A stretch of DNA of 64,000 nucleotides from Apoderus coryli (lineage: Eukaryota; Arthropoda; Insecta; Coleoptera; Attelabidae). The DNA is taken from NCBI GenBank assembly GCA_911728435.2, contig OU452203.1, positions 15,397,651-15,461,650 on the forward strand, in the 5' to 3' direction. The notes beneath the pieces were generated by a model. The model had not been told where the DNA came from. It did not search any database and worked only from the letters and a program-made list of their open reading frames with translations. Position 1 is the first letter of the stretch. Each line of letters begins with the position of its first letter. Position numbers and translations under genes: made by a program. Shown here in pieces: positions 24,701-36,700 of the stretch.

Positions 24701-27700
24701 TTGAAATCCAACCAACCAGGTCAAAACCACCCAATTTCTGAATTCTTTTAACTTCAATTATTCTTCTTAAAGCAGCTTCTTCATCATCTGTACAGTCGAG
24801 GTAATCGTCAACATAATGCTTCTTAGTAATAGCATTTATAATTTCAGGATCTTCTGTATGATCATAGGCATTCAAATTTTTAATGTACTGGGCGCATGTT
24901 GGCGAACATGAAGCTCCAAATATCATAGACTGCATCTCATATGTTTCGTAATTATCCTTGATGTTATTTCGCCAAAGAAATCGTAGTGAGCTTCTATCTT
25001 CTTTTTGAATTCCAACACGAAGAAACATGTCTCTGATATCTGCACAAAATGCTATTTTTCTCTGTCGGAACTTCATTAAAACTTCCACCAAGGGCTGTAA
25101 AAGATCTGGTCCTGCTAATAGGTTATCATTCAAGCTGGTACCATTTGACTTGGAAGCGGCATCAAAAACTAACCTCACTTTATTGGGTTTATTAATATTG
25201 ACAACTGGAAAATGTGGTAAATACCAGCACCTTGGTCCTTCTATTTTTGCTTCTTCCTTTAACAGTTTTCGTGCATATCCTTGACTGACGTAACTTTGAA
25301 TTTTGTCACTGTATTTTTCTCGTAAACTACAGTCTTTAAGTACTCTCCTTTCAATGCAATTTAATCTTCTAATGGCCGTTGTTTTACTTTCTGGTAGGTG
25401 AATGTTGTCTGCTTTCCAAAGAAGTCCAATTTCATATTTCTGTCCAGCATACTTCGCAGTTCTTTTCATAATTTCAGTAGCTCGAATTTCGTCAGTTGTC
25501 GTTTTAATTTTCTCAGGTAATATTCCAAAAGCATCACATGAGAATGACTGCTTAACTAATTGATGAAGTTCTTCGTCCGATTTGTGAACGTCGCATACGT
25601 GAAATGAATAGAATTGTTTCGTATGTGCTTTAGTATCCTGGTTTCCATGCATAATGTAACCTAAATTTGTTTTTGTGGCAATAGGTGAATTTTCAGGACC
25701 CTGTATAACTTTACGAGCGACAGTAAGGTGTATATTATCTTGCCCCAATAGGATCATTGGCCTCTCATTAATTTCTGAAAATGGGATGTCTCTCAAGTAT
25801 GGATACGCTTTCCAGTCTTCCTCTGTTATAATTTGTAAAGGCATAGATAAATTATTAACAGTTCTAACATTCTTCAAGGTAAACAATTTAGCATTTGGAA
25901 AATCTCCAGATATTTGTAAATCTAAGCAAATTGATTTTTCATGTTCTGATACGAAATTATTTGTCCACTGAAGGCATAACGTTTCAGATTTTCCCTGCAA
26001 GTGTAGCTTATCAGTTATAGATCTATCTATTAATGTTACTGTAGAAGCTTCATCACAAATTGCTACTGTTTCTACAAATTTTCGATCTTCTCCATAAATC
26101 TTCACTTTAACCATTCTTAGTAACACATTTTTGGAACCACTGCCTGTAGCTAGCACATTTTCTGAAGACGTACTAGGAATTTCCCCATTGTTCTGTTCTC
26201 TTCTGACTTCATATGTTTGGTTTTCAGTGTGAAGTAACTTATTATGCATACGACGACAACCATCTACATTACAGGAACGTTTTAATCTACAATTTCCGGT
26301 TCTGTGTTTGCTTCTGAGGCAGGAGAAACACAACTTCTTTTTACTAACAATTTCCCATCTAGTCTTTATGTCATCGTTTGTTAATTTTCTACAATCCCTA
26401 ATCTTGTGGCCTTTACCATCACAATAAGGACAAATTAAGTCTTCAATATCACTTGTAATAAAACTGGATTCATATGGCTTGATTTTTTGAGGTCTTTGTA
26501 TGTCAAACTTAGGTGTACTCACATAGCATGCCGATTTAGCAATGTCGACAATAAAATCAGCGAAAATGCTTAGATCAACTTTTTCACAACATCTTCTTAT
26601 TTCTTCACCCCAACGAAGCTTCAGAGTGTCCGGAATTTTGTGAACCAAACATTCTAATACTTCCGGATTTTTCAGATGTTCGGGTTGACCCAAAGATTTA
26701 ATGGTCGCTGTCAGAGAACTTACATGGCTTGAAAAATTTATTAACAACTCAAGTTGATACTCTTTAATTTGTGGATAGGTCTTTATTTTGGAAATTAATT
26801 TCTTGATAATGATATCTGAACGTCCGAAACGCATTTTCAATGTGTCTATAACTAGATCAACATTTTGCGGAGACAACATCATTCCCGAAACTGCAAGTTT
26901 GGCTTGACCTTTTAAACATTTTTGCAACTTAACTATTTTTTCTTCATTAGAATAATCGCACATAGCTGATATTCTGTTAAACTGACTGATGAAAACTGGC
27001 CACTCTTCAGGATTTCCGTCAAAGTATGGAAAGTCGCGTTCGACTACTTGTCTTGTGATAAATTTGTCGTTTATTTTTTGATCAGCGGTGTTTGAAATTG
27101 TATTAAAAGCTTTTGAAATGGAATCACACAGTACCTTTATGTCTGAATTTTCAATTTCTCTGGACTTAGACAGGTTTCCTTCGTTCGAATTCAGTTCTTC
27201 AACCCACTTACTAGTTTTCTGAATAGATGTTACGCTCTCTATATCATCAATTAGATTGTGAGTACATACTGATGAATCAATATCACTGTTGTCGGCTAAT
27301 TCTTCAATTTCATTTTGCATTTCCAAGATTTTGAGTTGATCTTGTAATTTCTGGGCTTCCATTTTACTTTCTATTTTCTGAATTTCGATTTTCTGAATTT
27401 CGATTTTTTGACGTAACTTCTCGCCTTCTAAAGCTTTTTGTCGTCTTCGTAATTCACTACTTTTTACTGACTGCTTGGAATTACCTTTAGATATTGCTTT
27501 ACTATGTGTCTTTTTTGATGACGTGAGATCAGTATTATTATGAACTTCAGCAACAGTTTGCATTAGAGGAAAACCATGAAATGAAGATATAGAACTGACT
27601 GGCTTACTTTTCTCCTGTCTGGAGGATTCTAATATCTTCGCATCTGATGGTTCTATGTTATCCATTTTCACAAACTTGTCTGTTGTTAACAATTTTTGTA

Positions 27701-30700
27701 ATTTTACTATTTCTCCAGAGGACTCGGTTGTTAGCTCGAATGGACCAATGTAAAAGACTGTCGTATAGCCTTTATGTCTGAATATAGTATGTTTTAAAGA
27801 CGTATTGGATATTGGCAAATATTTTATTTATGACTGACTTTTTTATATTAACTGACATGACATTTTCTCCTATTCCAACAATAACAATGTAACAATACAT
27901 TAACATACAGGGACTAAACTATTATTATTAACTAAATATTTAACAATAATATTCATAGTGTTTATATATTACTTATACACGAGTATGCAAAACAAAATCT
28001 AGAGAATTTTATTTATCTCCTTGATTTCTATCTATCGAAATCTTTTCAGAGGCAAAGAGCAATTGTATTAAGATAAGTGATAATTATCAAAAGGATAAAT
28101 CGCCCTACGTTTGGATTCAGGTATGGTGGAATTTAAACACTACTGCTCGAATTTTTTGATTTTGATAAACGTTCTCAAATGAATAAACAGTTTCAGATGT
28201 CGATTTTTTAAGTCAGTGTTGTCCGTGAATTTGAACTATTGCTAATTTTGGTTCACCTGAAGAAGGGTGTTTATCTTTCTTAGATTTTTAATATAGGTTG
28301 CCTTCAATGATTTTATACGAGGTATAGCTACAAAATAACGATGCTTATATATGGTAGAAGACTCATAGCTATGCAGCGTGAGCCTGGCCCTAGTATGCAT
28401 GTTATACAAAGGCCATGCCTGTTGAAATTGCACATAAAACGCTACTGGAATTTAATTTTATTAAAATTATGTATAGTAGCAACAAATATCTATTACATAC
28501 GTGTTTTAAGTGGTTTGAGCGTTTCCAAGATGATCAAGAAGGTATTGAAGCTCATTCACGCCCAGGTCGTCCTTTCCCGTCAAAAAGGGATGGAAATATT
28601 CATAATGTGACGTTTATCTATTTCCCAAGGTCAATTCCGTATTAAAATAGTCTCGTTATTTTATAACCACACCTCGTATATCCTAATTTGTGAGAAACAA
28701 AATAATTTGTTAAATGAGCCTGATTGATATTTTAGTATCACATTTCCCGAAAATGAAAAAGAAAAAAGTATCATTGAAGGAGAGCAATCTAGAAGTAATT
28801 CCAGAAACCTGTGATGAAAAACTAATTAGCGATAAAACGAAATCTATTTCGCGAATTCCAATACTTCAAAATAGCATAAGGAAACAATTTAATCACAAAT
28901 CTATTAGTATCAGTGATATAGCAACTGTGCAAAACCGTGAAATAAAAGTTTATGATTGCCAAACAACCGTTACTAATAATTTAATAGAACAATTGGAATT
29001 ACCGAACATACCAGACAATAATGAAGTCCTTAAAGACTTATTCATGAAAACTAACACTCCACCTACTGTGGTAAAGAACAGTGACAACAAATTGAGCAGA
29101 AATAAAATTAAATTAAAACTCTGTAAAAAAACATTGAAACCAGTTTGTTTTGCCGATAAAATTCGATCAAAGCGTGTTAAAAAACCTATTGATATTCATC
29201 GGGAACAAGTTAAGGTTGAACCAAAAGTATTAGAAACTAAAACTGAAAATGTAGAGCCAGTTAAACTAAATTGTGATGATGAAAAGTTAACAGAATCACC
29301 AACAATCGTTTATAAGAATAATCGGTTTTCGAAACCCCGTAAATCAAAAACGAGTTTTGCAACTGCCCAATCGTCTATTCAAGAGGTGTTTCCAACGAAT
29401 CCTATGTCAACCATTAAGCAAGTTAGTAAAAAGACTTCTGGTTCATCTGTGGAAATACGAGTGATTGAGAAAAGTAGTAAACATAATGGTGTTACTTGTC
29501 AAAAAATTCATTTCAAGTCTTCATTGAATCTGGTGACAATATCGTCAAAAACTTGTATTGCTTCGATGACTGGTAGGTGTCGCTCGATTAATACGAGAAG
29601 AAGTGTTACGGCTTCTACTGTTAACGTCCATGGTTTATCACATACAAGGTAGGTGAGCAGTTTGTCGTTGTTTAATTTAAAGATTACTGGAAGTGCATCG
29701 CTGATAAATTGGAAAGGTAACGAGCATTTTGGGGTTATAGGGGCGTGGGTATGCAGAAAGGAATTAGATTTCTTCTCTTCGATAAAAGAACTTTACCTTT
29801 TTCCTCAAGTTATCTAATCATTGTGCCTATGATTATTAGATGATTGCATAATCAAGAATGATTACTGTTCAAGGTTCATACTTTTTGGGTTCATGATTAT
29901 ACTTTCTGTTAAAATGTATCATTTGTATTGCAGTCCGAGACGACAACAGTATGCTTGTTACAATTAAATAATAGGTCTACGAGCTCGTTTAGAAACTTTC
30001 TTATAAGACAGGAAAAAGATTCAGTCATTGTAAAACTTCTGTAAAAAAGGGTGGTGAAAGGGAACTTATCGAACCAGAACCTGCAATTAACATAGCGCTT
30101 AGCATACATACTCGTACTTAATCCTGGATAACGACAAAAGGTTATAACTTATGGCAAGACCATCCAGGTTGGATACATTTGAATTTAAGGGCCAGACAGT
30201 TGGATATGAGTTGATCTCGCCTGGTGGGAACAAGCAGGGGTCATCATCTCTCAAAGTAGGTCCTTTCGAACAATTCTGAATGCCGCTTGTGCCTGATGAT
30301 GTGACGACGGAACATGTGTCGTTTTTATAGACTAGATTTTCGGTGAAATATCACTTCCAACAGCAAGTCTAAAAGAAAACTCACCCAGCAAAATAATCGA
30401 CTTAATTCATTCAAGAAGATTGAGCTGTTGGATGAAATATGAATAGGTTTGAGCCAGAATAGACCCTTGTGTGGTCATTTTGAACGTACCTACCCATAGT
30501 TGTATTGAAATTGTAAAAACCCTTTCCAATTTATTATAGGAAATTTGATAAATGTATGAGATGGTGCATCTATTAGAATTTATTTTGGGTAATAATTTAC
30601 AGTAATTTTTATAACTCACCGTTTATCACTGTTGTACAAAAGGACCTGTTCACCAACAAACAGACTGCAACACATGAAACCAAAAGTGGCATTTGACAAT

Positions 30701-33700
30701 CATACGTCAGCTAGCATATTAAAATGTCGTGTACCGCCACATAGGAAGAAAAAGTTGTTGTATGTTGAAAAATTTCCGTCTATAATAGAAAATAACAGCA
30801 GAGACGTTATGTCGATGTCGGTGGATGAAAGCATGGCGAATGAAGTGTACCACAAAGTGAACGAGTGGATTTCGTCGCATGATTTCCGTGCATTGGGTGA
30901 TGGTCATCGCAAAGATATTGAAGGTGATACGGTAGTGACAAACGATATTTGCACTGATATAACTTCAGGTACAATTAGCTAGCATTCGAATAGATAGATG
31001 AGTAGAATTAAGAGGAGAGGTTTCGACAGTCTTGAAGTGATTAGGTTTAAACAGTTTTAGTGTAAACTATTTGTATTCTTAAGTTACACAGGCTATGGTG
31101 AAACAGAAAAAAGGTGAATATGATGATATAAAAATTGAAGAACGAACAGATGTGATACGTTGTGAATCAACGTCGTCTGTGGCGAATTTTTCCGAAATGA
31201 TACGTCAACTTAACCATGAGAATAAATTGGTGAAAACTTCATCGAAATTCACACATTACACACCATTTCTCACTACTCCTAACCTGAAATCCATGTCCGC
31301 ACCACCTGCTACATTTTCCGTTATTGTTGAAAATGAAGAAAATGTAATACAAATAAGAATTCTTTAGAGTTTTATGTTGATATTTGTTTATTTTTATTTG
31401 TACAATTTAGGAGTTACCAGAAGCTAATATCAAAAAGAGCGATATGTCATTTAAGACTGTGAAAAGTAGTTATCATAATGTGCAAGCAGTGGCAACACCA
31501 ATCATTCAACCATCACGACCGTCTAGTCGACATAAACGACATGCTGTTGATGTCATTACGCAGAAACCTAGTAGTATTGATAGGAAGATGCGTAAGCGAC
31601 GTACACTAGAGAAGGTGGGAACTATCGGGGTAAGTTTCAGCTGTCTATCTGTCGAGATTAGAAAAACGCCATTAAGTTTAGTAAGAAAATAGTATTTTTG
31701 AATATTTGCCATGGGCACTTTTTTTTTTAATTGACAATTCAGAGAAAATAATTTTTACAGATGTTTGGCTATTTTCTGAAAGTATTTTTGGAGACTTGTG
31801 TTGTGGCGTTTCTTCTATTTATATTTGATTTTGTAATCAGTCCAGAACAGTACGGGTATCAACATCGACTATTTATCAATAGCTATCTACCATTTTAAAG
31901 AATTATTGTCAAAAAATTAATAAATAAACTAAACAAGTATAAAAATAGTAAAGAGTTTATTTGCGTTTGTGTTTTTCTGTATTTGCTGGATTATCGAAGT
32001 TAGTTGACTAGCAAAATCTATTGCTAAATGTAAGCTGTAATAATCGTTTTATTTACTCCATGTAAAGGAAGAGCGTCGTAAAGTTCTTGAAGAGATCGCA
32101 ACAAATCGTTCGGATCGAATGAGCAAACGAAAGGAACAACGAAAACGCCAAACTGAACAATTCTTGAAAAGTATGCAAATGCTAGCAGCTAATGCTAAAC
32201 CAGATCATTCACAACCATTTGAAGACTATTCCATATTTCTCTATCGACAAACCGCTCCGAAATTTGAAGATAGAGTTAAAGATCTAGAAAAACAATTTAC
32301 ATATGTACCTGTAAGAACGCAATGTTACGTGTGTTGTGTTTTCGCTGTTGTTTTTCATCTATAACAATAACTAATGTTTCATGTTACTTTATTTTTAATA
32401 TACTAATTATTGAGAAGAGTATAATATATAGGTAAATTGCTGCGACCACATTTTAAAATGTGTTCTGAAGTCGAATGAGTATTTAAATCATTCAAGGAAC
32501 GCTTAGCATAGCAACAAGTTCTGGTTCTGGTTCAAAACACCCCAATCAGAGAAATCATTCCCTAACAAAATAAGAATATTTTGGTAATAAAATCAAGTCC
32601 AAACCTAAGGCTTTACACTCACGCGATAATCTACACTCATGGACATAAATATCGAATATTTCCAAATGTAAAAACACTTTGTACTAGGAAAACAGTTTAT
32701 TTTAAAATTCTTAATTGACGTTTTATGAAAGGAACATTGTGAAAACAAAAATGAAAAAGGAATGCTAAATGTGACAATTAGGTATATTTACATTGAACAA
32801 CTGTCAAAATATTTGCTAAAATTAGGAATATTCACATTGAACTTAGCTATCAAAATATTGGATAAAATTAGGAACATTCACATTGAACTTAACTATCAAA
32901 ATATTCGATAAAATTAGGAATATTCACATTGAACTTAACTATCAAAATATTCGATAAAATTCGGAATATTTACATACTTAACTATCAAAATATTGGATAA
33001 ACTTAGGAATATTTACAATGAATTTAGCTATCAAAATATTCGATAAAATTAGGAATATTTAGACTGAACTTAACTATCAAAATATTCGATAAAATTAGGA
33101 ATATTCACATTGAACTTAACTATCAAAATATTCGATAAAATTCGGAATATTTACATACTTAACTATCAAAATATTGGATAAACTTAGGAATATTTACAAT
33201 GAATTTAGCTATCAAAATATTCGATAAAATTAGGAATATTTAGACTGAACTTAACTCTCAAAATATTCGATAAAATTAGGAATATTCACATTGAACTTAA
33301 CTATCAAAATATTCGATAAAATTAGGAATATTCACATTGAACTTAACTATCAAAATATTCGATAAAATTCGGAATATTTACATACTTAACTATCAAAATA
33401 TTGGATAAACTTAGGAATATTTACAATGAATTTAGCTATCAAAATATTCGATAAAATTAGGAATATTTAGACTGAACTTAACTCTCAAAATATTCGATAA
33501 AATTAGGAATATTCACATTGAACTTAACTATCAAAATATTCGATAAAATTCGGAATATTTACATACTTAACTATCAAAATATTGGATAAACTTAGGAATA
33601 TTTACAATGAATTTAGCTATCAAAATATTCGATAAAATTAGGAATATTTACATACTTAACTATCAAAATATTGGATAAACTTAGGAATATTTACAATGAA

Positions 33701-36700
33701 TTTAGCTATCAAAATATTCGATAAAATTAGGAATATTTAGACTGAACTTAACTCTCAAAATATTCGATAAAATTAGGAATATTTACATGAACTTAACTAT
33801 CAAAATATTCGACCACTTTGCTAGATTGAAGAAGAATTTTAACGTCACAAATTGAGACTTTGATATTGAGGCACATTTGTAGAATCATTATTGTAGGTGC
33901 TTTGATCCTTTGATAGTAAAGGTCATTGATCAATTTTCAAACCAATAGTTCAGCGCTCTTTGTTCAGACCCTTAAGGCTCTGAATTTCCACGTTTTTAGA
34001 AATTATCAAGCGATGATAATAATTATTGCTTTAGTCCATTTATCTAATGCATTTAAGCCCTAAAAGCATATTAAGATATTACCGCTAAAATGCATTCAAT
34101 AAATTTTCTGTTTTATAGATTATCATTCTGATTAGGAAGAACCAGGCCAGCATTTAAAATATGGCATTAACTGTTACATAAAATTCGATCCCTTCGTGAA
34201 AGATGTGGATCCGTCCCTTTGGTTCTGGTCAAACATTATTTCCATGTGGTCGCATACTAAAGAAGCGCTCAAGTTTTACTTTATTTGTTTAGCATTATTT
34301 ATATAAACTATTAAACAATGTTTACTAATAATATTTGAACTATTCCCTGCTGCTAAAAATTAATATTTACCCTAACTGCACACTCTAGGATCATGAAAGC
34401 AAATTACCAAACATCACGCGGATGTCAGAAAAGGCTGATGAGGATATTGCAACAAAAATCAGACATCTAGAAAATAAGTGGACGAATCCTCAGCCGTACG
34501 AGAAAAAACCAAAAGATCTTAATAGGGCGATTGGAAAAATTGAAACTAGTGATTGGAATATTAAACAAATTGAAAAGAAAATTATGGAGAATAAAATGGG
34601 CAAACCATCATCAACAAATAAGGATAAGGAACGTGTACCGAAATGGAGTAAAGCTGAATTTATGGCGAAATTGACGAAAATGGAAAAGAAACATTTGGAT
34701 AGACAAGATAGCACCGAAGGTAACTATATAATTATAACTCAATGATTGTTTAATGATCTACGTATTATGTTTTTAGCGAAATACGCGGATATTGACAGAA
34801 ATATCAAACATCTAGAACTGAAATTGAAGGAAGGTACTACTAGAGACCTGGGTCAAAACAAAGTAGCAATTATAACAGAAAAATTGGTCAGTAAGGTACC
34901 AGAAAATCCGAAACCAGTTGAGAAACCGGTATGATAATATAACCTATAATACAAATATTTGTTGATAATATATACCTGTTTAATTTTTGTAGAATGATAA
35001 ACCACCAGTTAATTTGCCACTGCAAACAGCCTCCGAATTTTGCCATTTTTGCGGTAAAAAAGTGTACCTTATGGAGAAAGTATCAGCTGAAGGTAGATTT
35101 TTCCATAGGGGCTGTTTTAAGTACGTAAAAGTTTTACCGCATACACAATCCTGTAATTAATGATATATTGTTTCTTAAAGATGTCAGTACTGTCACACTC
35201 AACTACGTCTGGGATCATATTCCTTCGATAGAGATGGTCAATACGGTTTCAAATTCTTCTGCTTACATCATTTCGGTATGCAAGGCGAACTACCCCGTCC
35301 TACCACCAAAGTGCAACGAAGACAATCACAACGAGCGGCTAAAGGTGAAGATGTAAGGAGTCCAGTGAGAAGAGTGCCACAACATCCAGTTGTACTCGGG
35401 CTTGATCTAATGGACAGAGGTAACTTTTCTTGAATAAGCTAAAGCAAGCAGCCCAAGTAATTTTCAATACAACTTATTCTTTTGTTTAGTTCAAACTCCG
35501 GAACGAATAGAATTTTCAAATCCGTCCCCTGGTAATATTTCATCCGATCATGATGAACCGCTTAGTCCCATGGATGAGGACGAATGGACAGACAAAAATT
35601 TTGGAGCTTCATGTGCTGAACTTGATGATGACAGCGATGAGGATTCTTCTAGTTTAAGGTAACAATTGTTGACTATGAAACAAGTAACTCAATTTTAATG
35701 ATGATTTTTTAAAAATTAGCAGCGATACTGACAGTGATGATGAAGATGCATATGATGATGCCCTTGAAGAGCCCGTTACAAAAGAAGGTACAATGAAATG
35801 GGCAGAGCGGTGGAAGAATAGTTTTTCGCGGAAACATCGACGTTCTGATTCTGATGCGTACAGCAGCTCAGATCAGTTCAGTTATTATGAGAATAGCAGT
35901 GACGGTAAGTCAGGGTACATAACTAAACTAAAAATCTTTAAATGTCTTGGTTTCTCTTGCAGATGATGAAACGGATACAGCAACCGAGGGCGAAGAGGAA
36001 ATACGTGCTCGTGAATTACGCAAACAAGAATTTCGCGTCAAACCACCTATTCCACAAACTGACACGGGCACGGATACAGAGGTGAAGCTCTCATTCAATT
36101 TAACCCACAACGATTTGCCCGATATTTTACCTAAACCTTATGTAATCAGTTCCTTTGACAATCTTTCAGCTTGCTCGGGTGAATATAATAGCGCTGAATC
36201 TGAATTAGATCACAATCATCATCATATCATACATCAGATTCATAGTGATTCAAGAATAAACAATAATAATAACATGCCTGACATTGAACCTAAACAAAAC
36301 AGTGATACTCAAAAAATTAAAATTAGCACTAAATTACCTTTATCAAAAAGTTCCACAGCAGGAAATCTCGCACCTCCAAAACCCAAACGAAACTTCGTAA
36401 TACCTTCAAAAGAAGGTCGGAAAAGTATTGGAGATGAATTTATATCTAAATTCAAACCAGCTGAACCCGAACCTATCCTGGTTATAAAACGCACTCCAAG
36501 TAAAATTAATTTACCAAAGGAAGTCGGTAAACCTAAAGTAGCAGTTAATACAAAAATGTTAGATAACACAAAAAATTACTTTGGATTATCTCAATCGCCA
36601 AAGAAATCGCCGGTACTAAAACGCTCAGCTGCAAATCGCTCACCTTTAATCAAGCAAACTAGTTTACCCGAGACGAATGAAGAAATTAAGGAATGTAGTA

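Larger units (their letters stand above)
22011..27945 (-). mobile_element. Full-length BEL/Pao LTR retrotransposon
   Basis: Two 197-bp LTRs (22011-22207 and 27749-27945; TGTAAAAG...TTTAACA) appear identical by eye. The host site ATAAT is duplicated at both ends. A primer-binding site (TGGTCCATTCGAGC) lies one base inside the 5' LTR and a purine tract (GTGGTGGAAGAAA) abuts the 3' LTR. With an unbroken gag-pol frame this is a young, possibly still active copy, inserted antisense in Mical intron 11. Confidence 0.95.

Noticed and set aside
27666..27818. Gag start at the first Met (27818)
   Set aside because: That Met lies inside the LTR and the frame would run through the primer-binding site, so the first Met after it (27665) is preferred.
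30241..30340. Another hammerhead at CTGATGATGTGACGACGG (30291 region)
   Set aside because: CTGATGA is present but no stem II followed by GAA and no matching helix I or III can be drawn.
32776..33812. A CRISPR-like array
   Set aside because: Units are contiguous without unique spacers, and the genome is eukaryotic; it is a tandem satellite.
34434..34445. CTGATGAGG as a hammerhead core
   Set aside because: It is coding sequence in Mical exon 17 with no GAAA or helices around it.
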